DNA from: JAFAGX01 sp035624215
GTDB lineage: Bacteria; Acidobacteriota; Terriglobia; Terriglobales; Acidobacteriaceae
Assembly (NCBI GenBank): GCA_035624215.1
Contig: DASPRY010000026.1
Location: 18,784 to 82,783, forward strand
DNA length: 64,000 nt
Direction of reading: 5' to 3'
This document shows, in pieces, positions 8,276 through 16,466 of the stretch (position 1 is the first letter of the stretch; each line of letters begins with the position of its first letter). The position numbers were made by a program, and so were the translations under genes. A model generated the notes under the pieces. That model was given only the letters and a program-made list of their open reading frames with translations. It did not search any database and had not been told where the DNA came from.

Positions 8276-9922
8276 CTACACCGCCTGCTTCACCTGATAC
8301 ATTTCATCGATTTCATCTTTCAGGCGTGCTGCAATCATGTCCCGTTTCAATTTTCCATTCAGAGTCATCAACCCGTTTTCGATTGAGAATGGCTCCGGAT
8401 GAATCTGGAAGGCTCGAATCTGTTTGTAGTGAGGCAGAGTTGCATTCAGCGAGTCCAGTGCTGCCTGCACTTGTTCCTTCGTTACACTTCCTGTCACGAT
8501 GGCTGACAAATACCCCTTCCCATTACCCACAAGCAGCGCCTGCTGCGCTGCTGGCAGATTGCGCAGCAGTTCGTTTTCAACCGGCTCGGGCGCGATGTTG
8601 TGGCCCGAACTCAGGATAATCAGGTTCTTGATTCGTCCGACGATCTTCCAGTTCCCTGCCCCGTTCACTTCACCCTGATCGCCGGTATGAAACCACCCGT
8701 CGCGCAGGACCTGGGCCGTTTGCAGCGGGCGATTCCAATATCCAGAAAAAACATTGGGGCCACGCACCAGGATTTCGTCATTTTCGGCGAGCTTCATCTC
8801 GATCCCACTGATTGCCGGCCCCACACGACCGGGTTCGACGGACCGCGGATCGTCCATCGTGCAGATGGCCGTGGTCTCCGTCAGGCCATAGACCTGGAGC
8901 ACAGGGATGCCAAGCATCATGAAATAAAGTTGGGTATCGATGCTCAGAGGCGCCGACCCGCAGATGAGAGCCTTAAGGTTGGTTCCGATCATCTTTTTGC
9001 GGATCGCGGGGAAGATGATCGCATTGGCGACCAGGACCCATATCGAATCCAAAAGCTTCGCCTTGCCTTCGTGCTTGCGCATCCAGGCTGTTTTGGCGTG
9101 GCTGTAAATGCCGAGTGGCAACCCACCGGTTTTCCAAAGTTGCTCATCTATGGCGCGGCGCATTCGTTCGAGCAGCGCGGGAACATTGACAAAATAATCC
9201 GGTGCGCTCTGTCGAATCTCGCTCGCCAGCCTGGCGAGATCAGTGTTCATCGAGACCAAACTTCGCCGGGCCAGGCTGGTAAGCAGAGTGATCCACGCCG
9301 CCGCGAAGCACAGCGGCGCATACTGGTAAACTCGATCCTGGCCGGGACGATGGTTCATCAGAAGGTCGAGGCGCGCAGACGTACAGCCCAATATGTGAGC
9401 CGCATTGCTGGCTGTAAGCACAACCCCTTTCGGCTCACCGGAAGTTCCTGACGTGTAGATGATCGCCACCGGATCGGTTTCGGTGACGCTGGTTGCTGAA
9501 ACCGCGTCCGGATCTGTCGCGAAGATCTCATCAAACAAGCACGTCGGCGGGGCATTGCGCCAGGCCTGTGAAATGCTATCTCGCAGCAACGGATCTCCAC
9601 AGCAAATCAGCGAAGGAGAGCAATCTTTCATCATCGCGACGAGTTCAGCCGGGGCCTGCCGCGCATAAAGAGGGACCGCAATCAATCCTTCAGCGATGAT
9701 CGCCAAATCCATGGCAACCCAACGAATACTGTTGTGCGCCAGCAGTGCGCAGCGGTCGCCTTTGTTAAGCCGGTTGCTCGCCAGAAACGTTCGTGCCTGC
9801 GCGATCATGTTGAGCAGATCAGTGCCCGTGGCTTTGATTGCCGCTTCCTCCCGCAGTTCGAGTAGCAAGACGGTATCGCCCGCCTGCTCGAGTTTCGCGA
9901 AGATATCGTTAGGAAAGGTCAT
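8276..9922 (-). CDS. AMP-binding acyl-CoA/acyl-ACP synthetase (second ligase)
   Basis: 548 residues, a FadD15/long-chain-like ANL enzyme. Key motifs are IIYTSGTSGEPKG (P-loop, about 154-166), QVYGLTETTAIC, WFHTGDQGEV, GRIKNLIILSSGHNIAP and the terminal NGKLKRD lysine. The 'PEPVENEL' ending of the hinge resembles the long-chain acyl-CoA synthetases that have a short C-terminal domain. Its ATG overlaps the stop of the ABM-fold gene upstream (ATGA). It differs clearly from the ligase at 5361-7070 in sequence, so the two are not recent duplicates. Possible roles are loading a second substrate or feeding the reductases upstream. Confidence 0.88.
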   Translation of the reverse strand: MTFPNDIFAKLEQAGDTVLLLELREEAAIKATGTDLLNMIAQARTFLASNRLNKGDRCALLAHNSIRWVAMDLAIIAEGLIAVPLYARQAPAELVAMMKDCSPSLICCGDPLLRDSISQAWRNAPPTCLFDEIFATDPDAVSATSVTETDPVAIIYTSGTSGEPKGVVLTASNAAHILGCTSARLDLLMNHRPGQDRVYQYAPLCFAAAWITLLTSLARRSLVSMNTDLARLASEIRQSAPDYFVNVPALLERMRRAIDEQLWKTGGLPLGIYSHAKTAWMRKHEGKAKLLDSIWVLVANAIIFPAIRKKMIGTNLKALICGSAPLSIDTQLYFMMLGIPVLQVYGLTETTAICTMDDPRSVEPGRVGPAISGIEMKLAENDEILVRGPNVFSGYWNRPLQTAQVLRDGWFHTGDQGEVNGAGNWKIVGRIKNLIILSSGHNIAPEPVENELLRNLPAAQQALLVGNGKGYLSAIVTGSVTKEQVQAALDSLNATLPHYKQIRAFQIHPEPFSIENGLMTLNGKLKRDMIAARLKDEIDEMYQVKQAV

Positions 9923-10248
9923 TCGAAGTCTGGGAAACTGGAGCCGCTGAGTTCATAATGCTCAACTTGATCAGCGTAGCGCAAAAGGAGAGACTTGGCT
10001 TTTTCGGAGATGACTGGAGTCGAGTAATCTTGTCCTGCAAAAGCTTTGACCGAAGATAGCGAATTGAACCAAAGCATGGTCACAAACTCAACCTCGGCGC
10101 CCTTGCTCGATCGGAGCAGGTGAAATCCAAGATATCCCTTTGACGAGAGCTCGCGCTTGATTTTCGGGAATAGTTCGTTTTGCAAATAGCTGTCGTACGC
10201 GCTAGCCTTATCCAAAGTTGTCCAACCGTGCCACATCCGACAGATCAT
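9919..10248 (-). CDS. antibiotic-biosynthesis-monooxygenase (ABM) fold protein
   Basis: 109 residues with the small ferredoxin-like ABM pattern: MWHGWTTLDKASAYDSYL at the start, then GFHLLRSSKGAEVEFVTMLWF and SVKAFAGQDYSTPVI. Members of this dimeric fold include cofactor-free monooxygenases, but also many proteins of unknown role. It is 18 bases downstream of the pyruvyl-transferase gene and overlaps the next gene by 4 bases, so it is co-transcribed with the acyl genes. It may oxidise or shape an intermediate, or bind it. No catalytic residues can be fixed by eye. Confidence 0.75.
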   Translation of the reverse strand: MICRMWHGWTTLDKASAYDSYLQNELFPKIKRELSSKGYLGFHLLRSSKGAEVEFVTMLWFNSLSSVKAFAGQDYSTPVISEKAKSLLLRYADQVEHYELSGSSFPDFE

Positions 10249-10266
10249 TGATACTCCGGAGGCGTC

Positions 10267-11676
10267 TTAGCTGTAGGCCTGTACCAAGCTGTGCAGGCTG
10301 GTGCTCACTGGCGGCAGATAATCTTCCCAGCTCCATTCACCGCGACGCGTCTGAAATTCGGGGTAGCGCCGCCGCACCTCTTCTTCGAAGTACACACCCA
10401 TACGGGCCATCACCTTGAGGTTTTTCACTACCGTGCGCGCGATTCCATCCGCAATGCTTTCGCCCTCGACAGCCAGCTTTTCCAATGCGCGTAATAGCCT
10501 CGCTTCAAGATCCACGTCGTCAACGTTCATGAGCAAATCTTCGTGGCCCCGCTCCCGCATCAGATTGCGAATGCGTTCATCCATGGTAATTCCCGCCGAT
10601 GGCACGAGCGCGGGCATCGAAGTCACGATTCCGTGATAACGGGAAGACGCCATCATCTGGCAGCACCGCAAAATGCTCACCAATTCGTAGATGTTGTACT
10701 CCTCGGAGGTAACAATCGGAACTCCTCCCAGTTTTTCCGAAATGCGCCTACACGGCCGAGCATCCAGCCGTTCGGTTGCGGCAAGAATAACGAATATTTT
10801 TCTCTTCCTGCGGAACGCATCCACGGCATTGGAAATTGCAGTCAAGTAGTGTTGGTAAGCACGGTCAGCCGTCGGTCCTGAGTTATGAAAGTAGGGCCCG
10901 CGATAGTGGCTGTCTTTATAGGCTCCTGTAACCGAATGCAACGCCAATTTTGTCACTGAAGCCTTGACCGGCCACTCGAAGGGATTAATCGGACAGATGA
11001 CCAACACCGGCGTTTTGCCGTCCCATCCCAGCGAGCGCAACGTTTTCTGTCCGAATTCCGCGGGATGAGGCTCGAAGGTCCAGGCGGTATCGGTTCCAAG
11101 TTCTGTGGGAACACCTAACTCGCGGAGCAGGGTTCTCGATTCCTCATTTCGCGTGATAATCAGCGAATCCCTGCAGAACCGCGCGCACATCTTCCTGATC
11201 AGCGGATCCATATGGCCCGCTTCGGCGCCGTAGCCCACCGAAAGCTTGTTTTCAGCCGCGGCAATCCCCAACGATCCGATCATCATCGTGGTCAGAGCAT
11301 TGGCAAACTTGCTCTTGAACATCGACCCTTCACAGGCAACCACACCGTGGTGCTTGGGAACTTCAGCTGCCAGGAACGGCGGGAAGATGTCCGGCAGATG
11401 CACCTGCCGCGTGTTGTCGAAATATCCTTCAGAAAACTTGCAGTTCATCGACATCACGCTAAACTCAACGTTATCCGCGCCGAGAATATGGCGAGTCTGG
11501 CGGAGGATCTCCTGCACGCGCACGTCCGAGCCCATGTTGCGCGAACCGTTGTAGCCCGCAAACAGGAGTTTCAGTTTCTCTCCTGGATGCCATGGCTTGC
11601 TCCTGCCCAACATCCACCCCAGCTTCGATTTTTCGATCGAGGCGCTTACCCAGGCCTCAAGAACAAAGTCCATCAT
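10267..11676 (-). CDS. polysaccharide pyruvyl transferase family protein
   Basis: 469 residues. The pattern is GT-B-like: an N-terminal LLFAGYNGSRNMGSDVRVQEI nucleotide-type fold with GCEGS-like VACEGSMFKSKF, later LVICPINPFEWP, and the C-terminal SSRYHGIVTSMPALVPS motif that is typical of pyruvyl transferases (CsaB/WcaK class). These enzymes place pyruvate ketals on sugars from phosphoenolpyruvate. Here the gene sits in an acyl-lipid operon, overlapping the SDR gene upstream by 4 bases, so its acceptor may be a glycolipid head group. That is inference; several family members have other, unknown functions. Confidence 0.8.
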   Translation of the reverse strand: MMDFVLEAWVSASIEKSKLGWMLGRSKPWHPGEKLKLLFAGYNGSRNMGSDVRVQEILRQTRHILGADNVEFSVMSMNCKFSEGYFDNTRQVHLPDIFPPFLAAEVPKHHGVVACEGSMFKSKFANALTTMMIGSLGIAAAENKLSVGYGAEAGHMDPLIRKMCARFCRDSLIITRNEESRTLLRELGVPTELGTDTAWTFEPHPAEFGQKTLRSLGWDGKTPVLVICPINPFEWPVKASVTKLALHSVTGAYKDSHYRGPYFHNSGPTADRAYQHYLTAISNAVDAFRRKRKIFVILAATERLDARPCRRISEKLGGVPIVTSEEYNIYELVSILRCCQMMASSRYHGIVTSMPALVPSAGITMDERIRNLMRERGHEDLLMNVDDVDLEARLLRALEKLAVEGESIADGIARTVVKNLKVMARMGVYFEEEVRRRYPEFQTRRGEWSWEDYLPPVSTSLHSLVQAYS

Positions 11677-12806
11677 GCGGCTGACCCTCCCGCTTTAACC
11701 GGCCAACCCTGGTAATGATAGGTAAAATTCGTCTCCCGGCTGAACTGCAGAAGCGGAAAACTGTATTGCGAGAAGGGCACCGGGTTGCGCCCGAGTTCGG
11801 TTGTCACTCTTGTGTTATCGAATACCGTGTTCCACACCAAATAGGGCATGAACACTTTCATCAAGGACGCGCCGTAGGCGAACTTGTTCTTGCGATTTGA
11901 GAGAAGGTTCACGCCGCTCGAAAACGGCCGCTCCATAAATGGCATGAAAATGGGCGAGCGCTTGTTTTGCGCCGCAGCCAACGCATTCGTTAACTGTCGA
12001 AAGGTCTGCGAACTACGTCCGGAAGACAAATGATATGTATCAAATTGTGGCTGGTCCTTCTGATGTAAGGCTGCGACGGCATCAGCCACGAAGTCCACAT
12101 TCACGATATCGACTTTGTCATGGGGACTGAATGGTAAAACCGGCAGCCCTGCCAAAAAGACGAAAGCCTTGACCATATCAAATTGGGTTGTCTCGGGACG
12201 GCGGCTGTCGCCCAGCACGATGCTCGGGCGGAAAATCGTGATGGGTACTTCCGGCAGCAACTGCCGGATCATGTGTTCACAAAATTTTTTGGTACGGGCG
12301 TAAGGATCATAGTCCGATCGGTTCCAATCAATTGAATTATCTTCTGTGACAACCTCATCCCGCCGCTTTCCAGCCACCGCGACTGTACTGATGTGACTGA
12401 ACCGACGCAGCCCATGATAATGATGAGCGCGCATGGCAAGCTGCAGGACCTCCAACGTTCCCCTGAGATTAACGTTCAGGCAGCTTTTCTCGGACTTTCG
12501 ATTCAAGGATGCAGCGCAGTGAATTACCGAGTCGGTGGTATGGATCAAACGATCATAATGGTCACGAGGCAGCCCAAATTGCTGCGAAGTCACGTCCCCG
12601 GCAAATATGCGCACGCGAGTTTGCAGGTATTCGTAGAACCGGGGAAAATCCAGATGCAACTGCCATGCATGCCAAAGGCGCTCCTCCGCTTCGCGCGTAT
12701 CCCGCGCACGAACCACTACATTCATTGAAGCGCCATGCTCCTGCAGTAACTTGGCGGCGACATGTGCGCCAATGTATCCGGTGGAACCCGTCAGGAATAT
12801 CGCCAC
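11673..12806 (-). CDS. thioester-reductase-like SDR (NAD-binding 4 family)
   Basis: 377 residues of the extended short-chain dehydrogenase type. The Rossmann motif GSTGYIG is at 7-13, the HCAASLN segment near 97-102, and the catalytic Y169-x3-K173 (PYARTK) is intact. The family includes the reductase domains that release carrier-bound acyl chains as aldehydes or alcohols, and fatty acyl reductases. Its start overlaps the large reductase gene by 16 bases, and its stop overlaps the next gene by 4, so the three are translationally coupled. Two such reductases in a row suggest stepwise reduction of an acyl chain or two substrates. Confidence 0.82.
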   Translation of the reverse strand: MAIFLTGSTGYIGAHVAAKLLQEHGASMNVVVRARDTREAEERLWHAWQLHLDFPRFYEYLQTRVRIFAGDVTSQQFGLPRDHYDRLIHTTDSVIHCAASLNRKSEKSCLNVNLRGTLEVLQLAMRAHHYHGLRRFSHISTVAVAGKRRDEVVTEDNSIDWNRSDYDPYARTKKFCEHMIRQLLPEVPITIFRPSIVLGDSRRPETTQFDMVKAFVFLAGLPVLPFSPHDKVDIVNVDFVADAVAALHQKDQPQFDTYHLSSGRSSQTFRQLTNALAAAQNKRSPIFMPFMERPFSSGVNLLSNRKNKFAYGASLMKVFMPYLVWNTVFDNTRVTTELGRNPVPFSQYSFPLLQFSRETNFTYHYQGWPVKAGGSAA

Positions 12807-15151
12807 GTTGCCCCGTTTGTTCCGGTATTAACAATTTCGGCGTTGCTCTCGACGCTTGCTAATTGGAAAGCGCGCGCTGGACGCGCTTCAAGCGGACGGC
12901 CTTCGATCAGCGGATAAGTCCAGCGGCGCAGCGCCGGAATATGAACGTTGATCCAGTAATCCCACCAATCAATCGAGCGGGTCTCGTAACCGAAGCTAGC
13001 GCGTTCTTCCGGCACAAGCGCGTTTGCGAGCCGCTCGATGTTCTCGGCCACAAAATCGTGCTCGTTGCGGAGAATAAATGGCTCGAAGAGTTCGATGAGC
13101 TTTTCGACTTTTTGCAGACTGCGCTCCGCCTTCGCAAAAGGCGCCTTTTTCAGAGGCAGTGCCGCCGACATCGCCCGCTGAATCGACTGGATAATCGCCT
13201 TCTGCGCAGGAGCAGACATTCGCCGATAACGCTGTTTTGAGACCGGGATCGCATCGAAGCGCAGCCGCAGCCAGTATTCCAGCCCCTCCTGGGCACGATA
13301 ATGCTTGCGATGGGCCAGCGAGGTAAGTTCTATGGATCGCCGCATATCGCAGGAATTGGTCACCGAAGTCGCCAACTGGTAGACCGCATCATTACGACGC
13401 TCCATGATGGCTGCCGCGATCAAAGTCATACCGCTGCAAACTGAATCGACCGGAATGACATCCAGCCGCTTACGCTCGTTGGTGGGAAGCTGCCGGAAGT
13501 AGGTTCCCAGCAAGTATGAAAGGGAGGCTGAGGTATTGATGCCCTCATTCCAACCAATAAAGGGCTTGGATACGGATGTTTCGACGATCGCCGGCCGCAC
13601 AATCGCAACGGGCAACCCATTACCGTACTTGGCAATCAAGGACTCAGCTAAACCTTTGGTGAAGGTATATGTGTTTGGCCAGCCCAGTTCGAGGGCACGC
13701 TTGGTTCCCGCTTCAGTCAGATAACTGCGCAACCAGCGGACCCGATTCTTGCGGATTTGATTTTCAAGGGCCGCGCCGTGCAAATCTTTGGCTGCGTGTT
13801 CCTTCTGCAAAGCTTGGCGGTGAAGTTCCTTGCCGATTTCGGCGCTTTCACCTTTCTGTTCAGCGCTATGAATATGATCGCGGAGGGATTGCCACTCGCG
13901 CTCGGCATCGAATCCGGTGACACCCGCCGGGGTGTAGTTCGGCCGCACCTTCTCCGTGACTCGCCCGTCTCGTGCTCCCGCAACATAGCAGGTCGAAAGA
14001 TGCAACAAGCCGGCATGGTCTGATTTGCGGACAAAGTTGACGATATTGACGGCGCCATCGACATTCGTCAGGAGTGCATCCCTCAGGTCGGGGTTGAAAT
14101 CCGTCAGGCCCGAACTGTTGATGATCAAATCCAATTTTTTCCGCAAAAATTCGCTCATCTCAGGAGCCAGCCCAAGGTCCGGTTTTGAGGCGTCGCCCTC
14201 GATCACCTCTACACGCTCGGCCAGAAATCGGCTCAGTCCGGCCCCGTAGCGGGCGAACAGGGGATCAAAAACCGGCGAATCTTCGACCAACTTCTCAAAG
14301 CGGCGCTGCGGCGTATTCGACTTTTGACGCCGGATCAACAAGTAAATACGCCCGATTCCCGGCAAATCCATGAGCGTATTCACTAGCCAAACTTTGCCAA
14401 TGAAGCCAGTCACGCCGATCAGCATCAGGTGCTTGTTCTTGAATGCCGCTCGCACCGAAAGTGGTTCACGTTTGGCAGGGTTATCGAAGTGAACCATGGG
14501 CCTAACCGGAACCAGGACTTGTCGCTCGGCAGAAAATACGGCTGACGAGAGCGTGCCCGCATCCGCGAAGCCCAGATCGCGAGCCAATTTCTGTGGATCG
14601 CGGGATCCATCCGGTCCCGTGCCCGTGATACGGGCAAAAGCTCCTCGTGGCCGAATTACCGGGTCCAGGAGACGACCGGTTGCTATTCCGTCCCGAAACT
14701 CCAGGCGGTTCGCGATTATCCACTGCGCTCCGACGTGGCGAGCCAATGGCCGCATTACGTGCTCCAGTCCCTGACTAACGAGCACCACTTCACGCCCTGA
14801 ATCGATCAGCGTTCTCAGTTTTTGGACTCCCTCCGGTTGGAGTTTCGGACGGAGTTTGTACTGAAAGTATTCTTCACCCAGTAGATCAAGGCGGTCGCGG
14901 CTTACGCCCCTCAGAACTGTGTGCACCACACGAGTGGCGAATACGCGGTTTGCAGCGTAAAGAAAAGGGCGTAGCAGAGCCATCGAAAGGACCAAACCAC
15001 GCTTTATCCAGCGCCCTGCAAATGTCTGCACATTCCAGGTGAAAAAGGCGATTGGACGGACCGTGGTCAGTTCCAGCAGGCTGCCTTCTACCCGCCAGTA
15101 CACCGGCGATTCGATGGCGTTGCCGTCCGGTTTGTTATCCGAAGCGTTCAA
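12791..15151 (-). CDS. fusion of degenerate HAD-IB-like domain and fatty-acyl reductase
   Basis: 786 residues. Residues 1-230 follow the HAD-IB layout (EVVLVSQGLEHVMRPLARHV, ANRLEFRDGIATGRLL), but the catalytic DxDGT is replaced by RVEGS at 20-24, so phosphatase activity is unlikely. Residues 238-600 are a fatty-acyl-CoA/ACP reductase-type Rossmann domain with GVTGFIG (246-252) and an intact Y495-x3-K499; a helical tail follows. Such reductases make fatty aldehydes or alcohols for wax or ether lipids. It is the first gene of the long minus-strand run. The start appears to be TTG at 15151 with only a weak ribosome site; a later start is possible. Confidence 0.82.
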   Translation of the reverse strand: MNASDNKPDGNAIESPVYWRVEGSLLELTTVRPIAFFTWNVQTFAGRWIKRGLVLSMALLRPFLYAANRVFATRVVHTVLRGVSRDRLDLLGEEYFQYKLRPKLQPEGVQKLRTLIDSGREVVLVSQGLEHVMRPLARHVGAQWIIANRLEFRDGIATGRLLDPVIRPRGAFARITGTGPDGSRDPQKLARDLGFADAGTLSSAVFSAERQVLVPVRPMVHFDNPAKREPLSVRAAFKNKHLMLIGVTGFIGKVWLVNTLMDLPGIGRIYLLIRRQKSNTPQRRFEKLVEDSPVFDPLFARYGAGLSRFLAERVEVIEGDASKPDLGLAPEMSEFLRKKLDLIINSSGLTDFNPDLRDALLTNVDGAVNIVNFVRKSDHAGLLHLSTCYVAGARDGRVTEKVRPNYTPAGVTGFDAEREWQSLRDHIHSAEQKGESAEIGKELHRQALQKEHAAKDLHGAALENQIRKNRVRWLRSYLTEAGTKRALELGWPNTYTFTKGLAESLIAKYGNGLPVAIVRPAIVETSVSKPFIGWNEGINTSASLSYLLGTYFRQLPTNERKRLDVIPVDSVCSGMTLIAAAIMERRNDAVYQLATSVTNSCDMRRSIELTSLAHRKHYRAQEGLEYWLRLRFDAIPVSKQRYRRMSAPAQKAIIQSIQRAMSAALPLKKAPFAKAERSLQKVEKLIELFEPFILRNEHDFVAENIERLANALVPEERASFGYETRSIDWWDYWINVHIPALRRWTYPLIEGRPLEARPARAFQLASVESNAEIVNTGTNGATWRYS

Positions 15152-15204
15152 ATTGTGCTAGGCCCGGGAGTCGGGAGTTACGGCAACCTGAGATTGAAAT
15201 ACTT

Positions 15205-15210
15205 ATTGTA
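15205..15210 (-). promoter_or_regulatory. possible -10 box for the acyl-lipid operon
   Basis: On the minus strand the gap before the reductase fusion holds TACAAT (5 of 6 matches to the -10 consensus) about 54 bases before the TTG start. No convincing -35 box is seen at 16-18 bases, so this is a weak suggestion that transcription of the lipid run starts here rather than reading through from the MBL gene. Confidence 0.25.
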
Positions 15211-15278
15211 AACAATGCATGCCAAACAACGAAACGTGACAAGTCCATGATTTGGAATGGCTTCCGTGGGCAACCCTG

Positions 15279-16304
15279 CTACTTCTTCCCATATTTGCGG
15301 GATGTACCATTCCGCGAGTTGCTTATGGCGAAGGTCCCGTCCAGCTCCGCCTTAACCTCGATGTAGTTTCCATCAGACTTCTCGTCCACGTTGGCGATCA
15401 GGTTAGTCGCAATATTGTGGTCTTTGCCGCCGCCAACGGCATAATGCAGCTGCCATAAGTCCATAAGGCCCGGGGAGTCGTGGACAATCTGCCACGCCTC
15501 TGGAGAGCCTCCTTTTTGGGCACCATTGTTCATGATTGCTACCTCCGGGTGCAGCGCCCATACCAGCGCCTTCGGGTTGTCCGGCGCCATTCCGTGGTGT
15601 GTTGTCAGATAGAGGTTGACCGTCCCAATCAGATTATTCGGGCACACCAGCTCCAGTTCTTTTCTCTTGGTTAAATCTCCCAGATCCAAGAACCGGAACT
15701 TGCCGAAGCTGACGAGCACCCCCACGGACTGAGCGTTTTCAGAGCTATCCGGTTTTGCCTCGGTTTCGGAGGCGCAGTAGAAATTGGCTTCGCCAGCACC
15801 AGGCAGTGGCTCCGTGATGTGCTCACCCGCTGCGGTCAAGACTTCGAACGTCACACCTTGTAAAGGAATACCCTCACCAGGCAGCAAGTGTATGCGCTTG
15901 GAATGCGCAGTCGCCTTTTCATAGGCTTGATAGAGGTCTCGCGCGCTGCCGGAATCCTCAACGTCGGCACCGTGATCGACAAATATGCCGACTGGGATTC
16001 GCTGCAGCAGGTCTGTAACTCCGCCCACATGATCCTGGTGATAGTGGGTAATAAGCACATAATCAATTTGCTTCAGCTTGGCAGTCTTCGCCGCTCCCAC
16101 AATGCGTTCGGCATCACGAGCGCCGGCCCAGCCCGTGTCGATCAAGACTGATTGGTGAGACGGACTGACAAGCAGCGTCGCCTGCCCGCCTTCGACGTCA
16201 ATGAAATAGATCTCGAGTGGCTGAGATTTCGCGGCCAGGGCTGCACCGCCGGTGAGCAGCAAGCAAATGATATGGAGAACATATCTCCGAATTGGTCGGA
16301 TCAC
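15279..16304 (-). CDS. exported MBL-fold hydrolase, ComEC/Rec2-like
   Basis: 341 residues with an N-terminal signal peptide (residues 1-25, ending ALAA). The metallo-beta-lactamase metal motif is THYHQDHVGG (86-95), and further ligands are probably in VDHGADV, FLDLGDL and TTHHGM. The opening EIYFIDVEGGQATLL is the start seen in ComEC/Rec2-type MBL domains, but the membrane competence domain is absent, so it is a free periplasmic phosphodiesterase-like enzyme. It begins at a GTG. The next gene downstream in the same direction is the reductase fusion 127 bases away, perhaps under its own promoter. Confidence 0.82.
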   Translation of the reverse strand: MIRPIRRYVLHIICLLLTGGAALAAKSQPLEIYFIDVEGGQATLLVSPSHQSVLIDTGWAGARDAERIVGAAKTAKLKQIDYVLITHYHQDHVGGVTDLLQRIPVGIFVDHGADVEDSGSARDLYQAYEKATAHSKRIHLLPGEGIPLQGVTFEVLTAAGEHITEPLPGAGEANFYCASETEAKPDSSENAQSVGVLVSFGKFRFLDLGDLTKRKELELVCPNNLIGTVNLYLTTHHGMAPDNPKALVWALHPEVAIMNNGAQKGGSPEAWQIVHDSPGLMDLWQLHYAVGGGKDHNIATNLIANVDEKSDGNYIEVKAELDGTFAISNSRNGTSRKYGKK

Positions 16305-16410
16305 AGGCTCGACTTTCTGGCGTCTTGGTATGGTTTTAGTTCGCGCCCACCTTGATTCATTCCGGTGATCATTTTAATAACAAATTGTGATCCAGCGATG
16401 AAATGAGCAT

Positions 16411-16438
16411 TTGACCGCCTGTTGCGAATTGAGATAAC
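16411..16438 (+). promoter_or_regulatory. probable sigma-70 promoter for hemH
   Basis: TTGACC (16411-16416, 5 of 6 to the -35 consensus) and GATAAC (16433-16438, 4 of 6 to the -10 consensus) are 16 bases apart and end about 29 bases before the chosen hemH start. The gap lies between divergent genes, where a promoter is expected. Confidence 0.4.
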
Positions 16439-16466
16439 ATCCTTTCGCTCCAAGGAATCCAGGGGG

